Part shown: positions 54,075 to 63,182 of the stretch, piece after piece
Layout: every line of letters begins with the position of its first letter
Position numbering within the stretch: position 1 is the stretch's first letter
Source of the DNA: Saccharolobus shibatae B12
GTDB taxonomy: Archaea > Thermoproteota > Thermoprotei_A > Sulfolobales > Sulfolobaceae
Direction of reading: 5' to 3'
DNA: 64,000 nt
Assembly (NCBI RefSeq): GCF_019175345.1
Contig: NZ_CP077717.1
Span: forward strand, 1,952,001-2,016,000
The notes under the pieces: model-generated
Databases searched by the model: none
What the model was told of the DNA's origin: nothing
What the model saw: only the letters and a program-made list of their open reading frames with translations
Program-made: the position numbers and the translations under genes

Positions 54075-55925
54075 ATGACAAGCGTCAGTAACTCCGATAA
54101 GTTGTTAAGGAAAGAGTTGGGTCTCTTGGATCTAACCTTTTTATCTTTAAGTGCAATGATAGGTTCAGGTTGGTTACTAGCTTCATTAAGCGTGGCATCT
54201 ATAGCGGGCCCCTCTGGAGTTTTATCTTGGATAATAGCTGGGATAATGACAATGTTTATAGGGTTAGCCTACGCTGAACTCGGGAGTTCAATACCTAAAA
54301 CTGGTGGGATAGTTAGATATCCAGTTTACTCCCACGGAAGTTACACCGGATTTGTCATAGCGTTCCTTTATCTTCTCTCGGCAATCTCTACGCCTTCTAT
54401 AGAGGCTTTAGCAACAATCGAATACTTAACTAGTGTAAACCCCACTTTGAGTAAATTGCTTACTAACTCAACGGTTATTAACGGCACACCAATTACTATA
54501 TTGACGCTTCCCGGATTAATGTTTTCCGTTCTTTTATTATTTATCTATTTCTTAGTAAATTATTATGGTATAAAGATCTTAGGGAAAACGAATTCTGCCA
54601 TAACTGTTTGGAAATTGATCATACCAATTGTTACATTTGTGTTGCTATTTTTCGCATTTAAGTCAAGTAATTTTACAAATTATGGAGGAATATTTCCGAA
54701 AAGTGTTGCATCAAATTATGTCGGTCCAGTCGGTATGCTGTATGCAATACCCTCAGCTGGGATAATCTACTCATATTTAGGATTTAGACAACCAATAGAG
54801 TACTCTGGAGAGGCCAAAAATCCTGAAAAGAACGTATGGAGAGCCATAATTCTCTCGATAATAATTGCCATACTAATTTACACTTTCCTACAAATAGCTT
54901 TTATAGGTGCAATAAATTGGATATCTGCTGGAATAACTCCAGGCAATTGGTCAGCACTACTGAATAGTAAGTGGGCTAACAGTCCATTCTACAGTGAGCT
55001 GGAAGCTGAAGGACTAGCGATAGCTGGAGCCTGGGGATATGTACTTTTAATAGATGCGGTTCTATCTCCCAGTGGAACTGGATTAGTTTATACTGGTACA
55101 TCAGCTAGGACACTTTATGGTTTAGCAGCAGAAGAATATTTCCCATTAATATTTAAGAAATTAAATAGCTATAGAATCCCTATGTGGTCCTTAATTACAT
55201 CCTTAATAGCCAGTATCATATTCCTACTTCCGTTTCCAAGTTGGTATTTATTAGTTGGATTCAACTCCTCAGCTACTGTACTCACGTATATTATGGGCGG
55301 TATAGGTTTACAAACCTTGAGAAAAACAGCCCCTGATTTAAAGAGAGGAATTAAGATACCTTTTGCAAGCATTATAGCGCCAGTTGCTACAATAGTTTCC
55401 TTGCTAATAGTGTATTGGGCAGGGTTTACAACATTGTTTTATATCATCTCAGCTTTATTTATTGGAATTCCAATCTTCTGGATAAATTATGCTGTGAAGA
55501 TTCTAGGACTAAAGAAATGGATTGGTATTAGCTTAGGAATATCACAACTAGTTGTAAATATCATATTAACTATAATCGGATATTATAACCTAGTTTTGAG
55601 TAACGATAATCCTTTACTATACTTTACACTATTTATATTGATGGCGTTAACACCCTTAATAGTTGCTTATCTAACTGTAAACACTAATGAGAAAGTACAC
55701 CTGAAGAGTGGATTTTGGCTTATGGGCTTAATTATTGCAATTTACATTATTAGTTATCTTAGTGAATTTGGACCATCAGGCAACTCTGCTCCTATAAGAT
55801 TCCCTTATGATATTGTAATAGTTTCGATAATAGGTATAATATTCCATTATCTAGCCGTTTTAAGTGGTTTTAGAACCAAGGAAATAGAGGAAATTGTTGA
55901 GGATCAGAAGGAGAGAGGAGATTAA
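54075..55925 (+). CDS. APC-superfamily permease, large form
   Basis: 616 residues with 12-14 helices. GLLDLTFLSLSAMIGSGWLL at the N-terminus is the APC unwound-helix motif, and GEAKNPEKNVWRAII is typical. It is longer than the 477-residue norm because of an extra C-terminal helix set and a charged tail (EIEEIVEDQKERGD). Probably an amino acid carrier. It lies 307 bases before gdhA, and amino acid uptake followed by glutamate deamination would fit. Confidence 0.8.
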   Translation: MTSVSNSDKLLRKELGLLDLTFLSLSAMIGSGWLLASLSVASIAGPSGVLSWIIAGIMTMFIGLAYAELGSSIPKTGGIVRYPVYSHGSYTGFVIAFLYLLSAISTPSIEALATIEYLTSVNPTLSKLLTNSTVINGTPITILTLPGLMFSVLLLFIYFLVNYYGIKILGKTNSAITVWKLIIPIVTFVLLFFAFKSSNFTNYGGIFPKSVASNYVGPVGMLYAIPSAGIIYSYLGFRQPIEYSGEAKNPEKNVWRAIILSIIIAILIYTFLQIAFIGAINWISAGITPGNWSALLNSKWANSPFYSELEAEGLAIAGAWGYVLLIDAVLSPSGTGLVYTGTSARTLYGLAAEEYFPLIFKKLNSYRIPMWSLITSLIASIIFLLPFPSWYLLVGFNSSATVLTYIMGGIGLQTLRKTAPDLKRGIKIPFASIIAPVATIVSLLIVYWAGFTTLFYIISALFIGIPIFWINYAVKILGLKKWIGISLGISQLVVNIILTIIGYYNLVLSNDNPLLYFTLFILMALTPLIVAYLTVNTNEKVHLKSGFWLMGLIIAIYIISYLSEFGPSGNSAPIRFPYDIVIVSIIGIIFHYLAVLSGFRTKEIEEIVEDQKERGD

Positions 55926-56232
55926 TTGAAAAAATGTTACTTCGAATCCTAATGAAAACTTTTTAATCAAGAAATTATATCTTATTTTAGGTCGAAAAAT
56001 CATGCTAAAATAATGAAAAGTAGTAACTGCTTATTATGATCGATTCGAATTTCAAAACAATTTCTAAAAAGCAAATAACAACTAAAAACTATTTATTACA
56101 TTTTGGTAGCATATCAATTAATAAATTCCCTTTTTATATCGTTTTGACTTTTTCACCTAAAGAAAATTGTGAGTTAAGAAAATTTTAAAGCTGTGCTGGA
56201 ATAAATTTTTATTCCGGGAAAACGAATTTATA
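55926..56232. other. Leader region of gdhA
   Basis: AT-rich, no gene. It contains the inverted repeat at 56198-56215 next to the gdhA start. No other signal seen. Confidence 0.5.
56198..56215. promoter_or_regulatory. Inverted repeat overlapping the gdhA promoter
   Basis: GGAATAAA-TT-TTTATTCC is a perfect 8-bp inverted repeat with a 2-base centre. It covers the AT-rich box 20-35 bases before ATG 56236, where a TATA box belongs. A bound regulator would block TBP. Confidence 0.5.
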
Positions 56233-56235
56233 TTG

Positions 56236-57495
56236 ATGGAAGAAGTTCTTAGTTCGAGTCTCTATACTCAACAAGTCAAAAAGTTATATAAAGTCGGAGA
56301 ATTATTGGGCCTTGATAACGAAACTTTAGAAACACTTTCTCAGCCCGAAAGGATAATTCAAGTTAAGATACAAATTAGAGGGTCTGATGGTAAATTAAAG
56401 ACATTTATGGGTTGGAGGAGTCAGCACAACTCGGCTTTAGGCCCATACAAGGGCGGAGTTAGGTATCATCCTAATGTTACGCAAGATGAGGTAGAAGCGT
56501 TATCTATGATAATGACGTGGAAGAACTCATTACTACTATTACCATATGGAGGAGGAAAAGGCGGAATTAGAGTAGATCCTAAAAAGTTGACTAGGGAAGA
56601 GCTAGAACAGTTGTCAAGAAAGTTTATTCAAGCCATTTATAAATATTTAGGTAGCGAATTAGATATCCCAGCCCCAGATGTGAACACAGATTCACAAACC
56701 ATGGCATGGTACCTAGATGAGTACATAAAGATAACTGGAAAGGTTGATTTCGCAGTATTTACTGGAAAGCCAGTGGAACTAGGTGGAATAGGTGTTAGAT
56801 TATACAGTACTGGACTTGGTGTTGCTACCATAGCTAAGGAAGCTGCAAATAAGTTTATAGGAGGTATTGAGGAAGCTAGGGTAATAATTCAAGGATATGG
56901 AAATGTTGGATATTATGCAGCTAAATTCCTAAGCGATATGGGAGCTAAAATAGTGGGAATTAGTGACTCTAAAGGTGGAGTAATTAATGAGAAAGGAATA
57001 GATGTTGGAAAGGCTATGGAAATAAAGGAGAAAACTGGAAGTGTGATAAATTATCCTGAGGGAAGAAAAGTAACAAATGAGGAATTACTAACATCGGATT
57101 GTGATATATTAGTACCGGCAGCACTTGAAAATGTCATAAATAAATTTAATGCTCCCAAGGTTAAGGCTAAGCTTATTGTTGAAGGTGCAAATGGTCCATT
57201 GACTGCTGATGCAGATGAAATAATGAAACAGAGAGGTATAGTGGTTGTGCCAGATATACTTGCTAATGCAGGTGGGGTTGTTGGAAGTTATGTTGAGTGG
57301 GCTAATAATAAAATGGGTCAAATAATTAGTGATGAGGAGGCTAAGAAGCTTATAGTCGACAGAATGAACAATGCTTTCAATACGCTATACGATTATCGTC
57401 AAAAGAAATTAGAAGATCAAGACCTTAGAACTGCTGCCATGGCATTGGCTGTGGATAGAGTAGTAAGAGCTATGAAAGCTAGAGGTCTATTATAA
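56236..57495 (+). CDS. gdhA: Glutamate dehydrogenase
   Basis: 419 residues from ATG 56236 (a TTG one codon upstream is open). GLFV dehydrogenase marks: [55 protein letters not shown] and [20 protein letters not shown] (nucleotide fold), then [15 protein letters not shown]. It interconverts glutamate and 2-oxoglutarate plus ammonia with NAD(P); the length matches the archaeal hexameric enzymes. A fragment of a related gene lies at 62601-62697. Confidence 0.95.
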   Translation: MEEVLSSSLYTQQVKKLYKVGELLGLDNETLETLSQPERIIQVKIQIRGSDGKLKTFMGWRSQHNSALGPYKGGVRYHPNVTQDEVEALSMIMTWKNSLLLLPYGGGKGGIRVDPKKLTREELEQLSRKFIQAIYKYLGSELDIPAPDVNTDSQTMAWYLDEYIKITGKVDFAVFTGKPVELGGIGVRLYSTGLGVATIAKEAANKFIGGIEEARVIIQGYGNVGYYAAKFLSDMGAKIVGISDSKGGVINEKGIDVGKAMEIKEKTGSVINYPEGRKVTNEELLTSDCDILVPAALENVINKFNAPKVKAKLIVEGANGPLTADADEIMKQRGIVVVPDILANAGGVVGSYVEWANNKMGQIISDEEAKKLIVDRMNNAFNTLYDYRQKKLEDQDLRTAAMALAVDRVVRAMKARGLL

Positions 57496-57898
57496 GACTT
57501 TTCCCTTGGGCTAATCCTAGACCCCTTAAAGAGGGAGATAAGACAAGGTAGGATAATAATGAAATAAAGAATAGAGCTTGATTAGCGTTCAACTTTTATA
57601 ATTTATTACTTAGCTCCTTAAATATATAAATTTTACTAATTTTTATTCATCAAGAGAAAATTAACTATTTAAATTTTTAATATATTGAAATAAAATTCGT
57701 TATTCGTTATATTTTTCTAAACGTTAAAATCTCTTATTTCTTATGTAATGCTTTTTAGTAAAGTTATATTATAATAATGTTAGTTCCTTCACACTGAGAT
57801 AAGGAGTAAGATTAAATGATATATGCTGATTCTTTTCCCATCTAGATATAAAAAATTACTAAGATATATATATTGCGGTTTACAAAGTTGAAGGTTAA

Positions 57899-57938
57899 TG
57901 GGGGGCAGAAGCTTCGCCTGCGGAGACGGATAGCCTTA
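57899..57938 (+). ncRNA. Possible structured RNA or transposon end
   Basis: GGGGGGCAGAAGCTTCGCCT continues with GCGGAGACGGATAGCC. This is strikingly GC-rich for the surroundings and contains self-complementary GCAG/CTGC and GAAGCTTC. A TATA-like run (ATATATATA) lies about 30 bases upstream at 57862-57872. It could be a small RNA. Alternatively it may be the end of an IS605-type TnpB gene and its RNA, because in one frame it reads AEASPAETDSL. Neither is proved. Confidence 0.3.
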
Positions 57939-58386
57939 TGTTTAGATACATCTTTTTTAACGATAATTCGATAGGAGGAAGAAGAACCCATTCAGAGCAG
58001 CTGTTTTCATGAAGATTGGGATAAACGACCCTCCTACTAGCCCTCTCCAATCGTTATGTAAAAGTATTAAGATATGTTCTCCTCTGGTTAAAAGAAAATT
58101 GATAAGATAAACCCTACTAAGAAAGGAGTTAAAACTATTATTCATCAAGATGTTTTGTGGATTGCTTCAATTTTTAGCTGAGCAAACATTAAACTCACTT
58201 TTAATCTAACGTTTAATTTTGAATTTAAGAAAATTCAATGAATCTAACATCTAAGAGAATTGAAGAACTCCACAAAGCAGTTCCCATAACTAAGTTTTAA
58301 TGTATCTTTAATCACTTAATATCATTACCATAAACGATAAAATATCACCAAAATAATTTTAGTAAAATGTTATTATTAATGCTAGT

Positions 58387-58515
58387 CATAATATCGTCAT
58401 TAGTATATAAATTTATTAAACAAGGGAAAATCTCTACAAACAGTAGGTGCAAAACAACGTTTTGTATGCCTTATTCTAATATAGAAATATTAAATAGCTT
58501 AATGATGACACTAAG
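58387..58515. mobile_element. Short non-autonomous element (MITE-like), copy 2
   Basis: 129 bp, related to 47743-47867 along its whole length. The terminal inverted repeats are CATAATATCGTCATT and the complement of CTTAGTGTCATCATT. It lies about 67 bases before the thermopsin-like gene, near its promoter, so it may alter expression. The insertion is older or more diverged than copy 1 at its ends. Confidence 0.68.
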
Positions 58516-58581
58516 ACGTTAGTTACATTACAGTATTACTCTAGCAATATTTAAATATAACACTGTACTATCCCTTTACCC

Positions 58582-59526
58582 ATGAGATTGCTTAACATAC
58601 TATTCTTGGCAATGTTAATTCTTCCATTATTTTCCTTTTTTACCTTATCCCTAACTTTATCTGACCAAATACAATTACCTCCTCGCTACTATTCCTATAT
58701 TAGTGATAATGTTACACAAGGAAGTGGTATTGACGTAATTTTTTACGCATCGTCACCAATAACCTTCATGATTATGACTCCTTCGCAATTTTATCAATTT
58801 AATCAAACGGGTTTATCTCAGTCAATATATTCAACTACTACTAATTCTCTTAGTAAATTCTTTCCACTCACAAGCGGACAATATTATATTGTTTTCGATA
58901 ATAACATTAGTAATAATCCTGTTACGTTAAATTACTATATTCTAACAAGACCCTTGCCTACTGGTATAGCCGATTACGGTCTTAAGGCTAACAATGGTGT
59001 TATTAGTCCTTATGTAGAGAAGATTAAAAGTGTGATAGGTGCTGTTGAGATTAACAAATTACTAGCGTATAATTTAACACCACCAGCTGGTATAAGTCAA
59101 TACTCTGCATCCATTCAATTAAATGTAGTTCTTCAAGTTAATACGATAGGTGGTTCTCAACAACTTTGGTTACAGAATGTTATACAAATTTATACCAATA
59201 ATTATTCCTACAGATTTGAAGATAATATATGGAATTTCACTGGTAAAATCTCAATTCTATCTAATAGTAGTGTGAAGGGTAATGGATTAGTTTATGTTAC
59301 TAATGACGGAAATGACTATTACGCATATGGTACCAATTTCTCTACACTATTATCACCCTCTTTAAAATACTTACTCATAAACACATCATACACTTCTCAA
59401 GGTTCCATGATATCTTTTGGGTATATGAACCAGAGCGGTTTAACCATATGGTACGATAATGTCACCATATTAATACCTAATACGTTATCAGCATATATCC
59501 TTGTAGATGGTTATAACTTCACTGCA
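58582..59526 (+). pseudogene. Large thermopsin-like peptidase gene, 5' part, cut by an IS
   Basis: The first part gives 315 residues: a signal peptide (LFLAMLILPLFSFFTLSL), an N-terminal domain of about 100 residues not seen in the 44753 thermopsin (beta-sandwich-like, ISDNVTQGSGIDVIFYASSP), then thermopsin sequence LPTGIADYGLKANNGVISPY, IQLNVVLQVNTIGGSQQLW and DNIWNFTGKISILSNSSVKG. It stops at a TAG that lies inside the inserted element. The continuation is at 60753-62438. Joined, the protein would be about 876 residues. Likely a secreted acid peptidase, now disrupted. Confidence 0.8.
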
Positions 59527-60752
59527 CGGTAGACCCAAAATCACCTCCCTAAAAATAAATCTATTACATTAATAAGCATATTTATTAGTTTAAATAGAAA
59601 ATTTTCCAGATTGAATAAATCACCAGGAAACAAAAGGATAAGCAATAATCTGAACTCTTCCCTCCTCACCACACCCTTAAATATGGTGTACAAGGAGTAG
59701 AAAACCATGGCCAGCACGAAGATCAACGTGCGGAAGACGAACTTAGTGGAACTGGTGAAGGGAAGGAAAGCCTTGATGTTCCTGTAAGAGGTCTCTATGG
59801 GACTCCTTACCTTATTGTACAACCTCAACACCTCCTTCTTCGGTAGGTCAAGATTAGTCGCCCTAGCGAAGTAAACAACCTTCTTCTTCCTCTTGATTTT
59901 CTCCCTGCGATACACGATCAGCCTGAACTTAACCTGTTCATCCCTCCTATGCCTCTTACTATTTGTCATGTACTCTCCATCAAACTCCTCATAGACTTTC
60001 ACGTCCCCAACGGGAACTCCGATTATATAATTGAACTGCGAAATGAAGTTAAGCACATCAACTGTGTAGAAACCCGCATCAAGAGCTATTAACCTTATCT
60101 TGAATCCCATTGCAACAACTTGCTCCACGAGGATCTTCACGATATCATCCTTGGTCATCCCGTTCACATGTGTGACGAAAGCCAGTAGGAGTACTTTCCC
60201 ATCATGTTTAGTCGTTGCTGTTGCGTAGTTCCACGAGTTTCCCTTTTCCGAGCTTCCGAGTCCTTCCACCGGTTTCCCGTACCAAGTTTTGGTGGTCCAG
60301 TCTATTGAAATGTCTATTTCCTTTTCTCCCTTCAGCGTATCCAAGGATATTTTCCTCACTTGTTCCAAGAGTTTCTCAACTACTTCCACACCTTGCTCCT
60401 CCGCGTAATTCCTCACGGTTTGTGGTGATACGTTGTATGCGCTTGACTTGTTTTCTATGGAGTCGTTCCATAAACACGCGGAGACTAGCGTTTTTTCTAC
60501 GTTCTCTGCCTTTTTTCCTTGGAAGTCTAACATGGAAAGTAATTTATATCCTATTTGTTGAATGTTATTTTGGTGGGGAAGACAAGGTGTTATCACCTTG
60601 GTTCACCTCGTGATAATACCGTCTTCCTCACCTTAAGCTTTTCTTCAATTTGTTGAACTCCTAATATAGTTATAAATTCCATTTATTTTCTATAAAATTA
60701 ATAGTACCTTACCGGAATTATTTTTGTAAAATGATTTTGGGTCTACCGTGCA
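59523..60752. mobile_element. Insertion sequence of ISC1225 size with its TGCA target duplication
   Basis: The element spans 59527-60748 (1,222 bp), bounded by perfect 17-bp inverted repeats: CGGTAGACCCAAAATCA and its complement at 60732-60748. TGCA flanks both sides (59523-59526 and 60749-60752). Because TGCA is itself palindromic, the inverted repeat could be read as four bases longer. Removing the element and one TGCA restores ...FTAGGLAYDAEL... in one frame. The size and transposase suggest ISC1225 of Sulfolobus (ISH3/IS4-type). The name is inferred from length. Confidence 0.85.
59541..60596 (-). CDS. Transposase of the ISC1225-like element
   Basis: 351 residues. DDE-type transposase marks: DISIDWTTKTWYG (first Asp), IALDAGFYTVDVL (second Asp) and SPIETSYRNIKAF (Glu of the YREK-like motif). 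Basic C-terminal part with membrane-like tail. The start (MITPCLPHQNNIQQIG) lies just inside the right end. It is intact, so the element could be active. Confidence 0.88.
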   Translation of the reverse strand: MITPCLPHQNNIQQIGYKLLSMLDFQGKKAENVEKTLVSACLWNDSIENKSSAYNVSPQTVRNYAEEQGVEVVEKLLEQVRKISLDTLKGEKEIDISIDWTTKTWYGKPVEGLGSSEKGNSWNYATATTKHDGKVLLLAFVTHVNGMTKDDIVKILVEQVVAMGFKIRLIALDAGFYTVDVLNFISQFNYIIGVPVGDVKVYEEFDGEYMTNSKRHRRDEQVKFRLIVYRREKIKRKKKVVYFARATNLDLPKKEVLRLYNKVRSPIETSYRNIKAFLPFTSSTKFVFRTLIFVLAMVFYSLYTIFKGVVRREEFRLLLILLFPGDLFNLENFLFKLINMLINVIDLFLGR

Positions 60753-62438
60753 GGAGGACTTGCTTACGATGCAGAGCTAATATTAGGTGGTGGAGGCAAT
60801 GGTGAGTTTACATTCTTTAATGAATCAAATGTGGAGTTAGCTATGATCTATCAATATTTAAACGGAACTTTAGCACCCCCTAAATTCCTCTTCCCCTTTG
60901 GTCTGGATACTGAGGAATCCGCAGATAACTTATATACTGTTTCATATAATGGTGTTTATTTAGTGAGTAGTGGTTATCAAGTTATAAATAACTTAAACGA
61001 AAACGTATCACAGTTGAGATTTAACGTTGTTAATTACACTAAAGTTACAGACCAGAATTTCCCATACGTATTTACTATAAACGTCTCTGGTGGAGTTTTA
61101 CCGTATAAGTTAAACGTTACAATTAACAATAGTAGTGGAAATGAGTTATCTGGATATACTTACGTTCTATTCCCCTCTATATCGACGTATTATTTACCCT
61201 TAAGTCCGCTTTCTCCAGGTAATTATACTATTAAAATAAAACTTACTGATTTTAATGGAAATTCAAAATCTTACGAATTCTCACTTACAATAAATCCGCC
61301 CTTAAAAGTACAAATGCTTAACGTAACCAATTATACAGATCTTGCATTGCCATACTTTAACTTTACCTCAATAATAAGCGGAGGTACTAAGCCATATAAC
61401 ATCACTATTACAATATCTAATGATAGTGGGATATTATCAGAAATATATAAAATTATAAATTACACTTCAATTGCATATTATACAGTAAGCATGAAGGGTT
61501 ATAGTATAGGAAAATACACCATTCAAATAGAAGTTAAGGATTACGCAGGTAGTATAAATGTTTCAAAATATAATTTCACTATCAATCCCAATCCCTATAT
61601 TTCTACATTAAGTTATACCTCCGAGACAGATAAGGGATTAAGGGAAGTAATAAAGGCTATAGGTAAAGGAGGAGCTGGAAGCCTTGTATATTACTGGTAC
61701 GTTAATAACTCTTTAGTAAGTAGTGGAGCTGGAGACGAACTGTATAATTTCACGCCTTCTAATATTGGCGAATATAACATTACTGTTATGGTAAAAGACG
61801 TTCTAGGGATATCATCAGCAAAGAGTGTTATTATAAAGGTTAACCCTGATCCAGTAGCTGAGCTGTCAATACCTAAAACTACTATAGATTCTGGAACTGA
61901 GTTTCCAGTTAACGCTACAGTATCTCTAGGAACACCACCCTACTATATTTCTTGGTATGTTAATGGAAGTTACATGGGTAATGGATCAGTTAAGGAATTA
62001 GACTTAAGCAATATAGGAGTTTATATAATAACGGTAACAGTGAGAGATTCTGCAGGTTATGTAATAAATGTGAGTAAACCAGTGTCAGTAGTCCCACCTC
62101 CTTCATTAAGTATTAAAGAACAAACTCAAGGAAACTTCATTCAGTACAATACATCAATTACATTATCGGCTTCAATTAATGGCGGAACTAATCCGTATTA
62201 TCTTATCTTGTTAAACGGTAAACTTGTAGGTAACTACTCATCAACAACCCAGTTACAGCTTAAGTTACAAAACGGTGAAAATAATATTACACTCGTAGCT
62301 AAAGATTTATGGGGAAAAGCTGCTGTGAAAACTTTAATAGTTAACTCTGGATATAATTACGTGGACATAGGAATTATTGTAGGTATACTCTTGATAATAG
62401 TTATAATTGTTGTATTAGTAATTAGTAAAAGAAAATAA
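60753..62438 (+). pseudogene. Large thermopsin-like peptidase gene, 3' part
   Basis: It continues in frame from the element: GGLAYDAELILGGGGNGEFT matches GLYYDAELVWGGGGNGAP of thermopsin. About five beta-sandwich (PKD/Ig-like) repeats follow, each ending in a pattern like GNYTIKIKLTDFNGNSKSY (about 61170-61270), then 61480-61580, 61700-61840, 61900-62090 and 62110-62340. A membrane helix (YVDIGIIVGILLIIVIIVVL) and KRK tail end it. An internal GTG at 60831 lets it look like a separate gene. The repeats probably hold the enzyme away from the surface. Confidence 0.78.
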
Positions 62439-62762
62439 TTTTTTAATTCTTTATAGTATTCTCCATAATGTAGACAGCAGTCCCATTAATTTAATACACA
62501 TATAAATTTAGAAACTAACTTTCAGCTCAACCCGAGATTCATAATAAAAAGTGAATTGTAGCTTTTCTTTTAATTAAAGTGTTATAATAGATACCTTGAA
62601 GGAAAAAAAGGGCACAAATAAGGAATTACTAATATCGGACTGTGATATATTAATACTTGTGGCGCTTGAAAACGTCATAAATATGTTTAATGCTCCCTTC
62701 AGTGTAGGCAACAATTTCACTCAGAAACGTAGTTTAAATTCCCTTTCCTTCTTTTGTTTCAA
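62439..62762. other. Intergenic gap with a gdh fragment
   Basis: No complete gene. It contains the degraded glutamate-dehydrogenase piece (62601-62697). Otherwise AT-rich and without signals. Confidence 0.6.
62601..62697 (+). pseudogene. Degraded fragment of a glutamate dehydrogenase gene
   Basis: The stretch matches 57061-57156 of gdhA over nearly its whole length. For example, AGGAATTACTAATATCGGAC here and AGGAATTACTAACATCGGAT there, and TGTGATATATTA and GTCATAAAT are shared. It includes one extra base and several substitutions and has no open frame. It is a relic of a second gdh copy or of a small duplication 5.5 kb downstream of the real gene. Confidence 0.8.
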
Positions 62763-63065
62763 TCAATCGTAACCTATTATTAAAATTCTATCCCTAAGCT
62801 TATAGGAATAAAGAATTGCAAAATTAAAACTGTTTCTCGACATGGATATAAGCTCATCTTTTAGCTTTTCATTTTTTACATTGTCTGGCACTATCACTAC
62901 ATAATACTTAGCATTAGGTAAAAAAGTCTTGAAAAATTTCTGAACATCAACTATCAAATTGGGACTGAAGTACTTAATAAATCTCACGCTTCCACTTTTA
63001 CTTACTATTTCAATTAGGTTGTCCTCAACAAATTCCGACAATTCCTCAATTGGTACAGCAGCCAT
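62763..63065 (-). CDS. Small hypothetical protein
   Basis: 100 residues: an acidic N-terminal helix ([19 protein letters not shown]), then alternating strands and helices ending ILIIGYD. No motif. It has a short AT-rich leader. It is probably cytoplasmic and lies beside an MFS gene of the same direction. Confidence 0.5.
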   Translation of the reverse strand: MAAVPIEELSEFVEDNLIEIVSKSGSVRFIKYFSPNLIVDVQKFFKTFLPNAKYYVVIVPDNVKNEKLKDELISMSRNSFNFAILYSYKLRDRILIIGYD

Positions 63066-63182
63066 TATATTTATAATTATTTTTCATGTTAATAAGTAGT
63101 TATGTATAATACTCCATAAGAAGTATATAGGATTTGTATAATTTGTACTGCAATACTTAAATAGAAAAAATAAGTAGGAAGC

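Larger units (their letters stand above)
57496..58581. other. 1.1-kb gap with GC-rich island and short element
   Basis: No sound gene. It has a GC-rich island at 57899-57938, a coding-like reading on both strands at 57957-58148 (neither convincing), and a MITE copy at 58387-58515. A TATA box (ATTTAAATATAA, about 58548-58559) precedes the thermopsin-like gene at 58582. Confidence 0.5.

Noticed and set aside
57957-58148. Minus-strand 63-residue frame next to the GC-rich island
   Set aside because: No start signal or family, and other frames of the same stretch look equally protein-like; treated as non-coding or relic.
47743-58515. MITE copies as a CRISPR-like or regulatory RNA repeat
   Set aside because: Only two copies about 10 kb apart with terminal inverted repeats and no spacers; this fits a transposable element better.
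60215-60613. Plus-strand 132-residue frame inside the IS
   Set aside because: It is the complement of the transposase gene, with typical shadow composition (rich in Ser, Leu and Phe).
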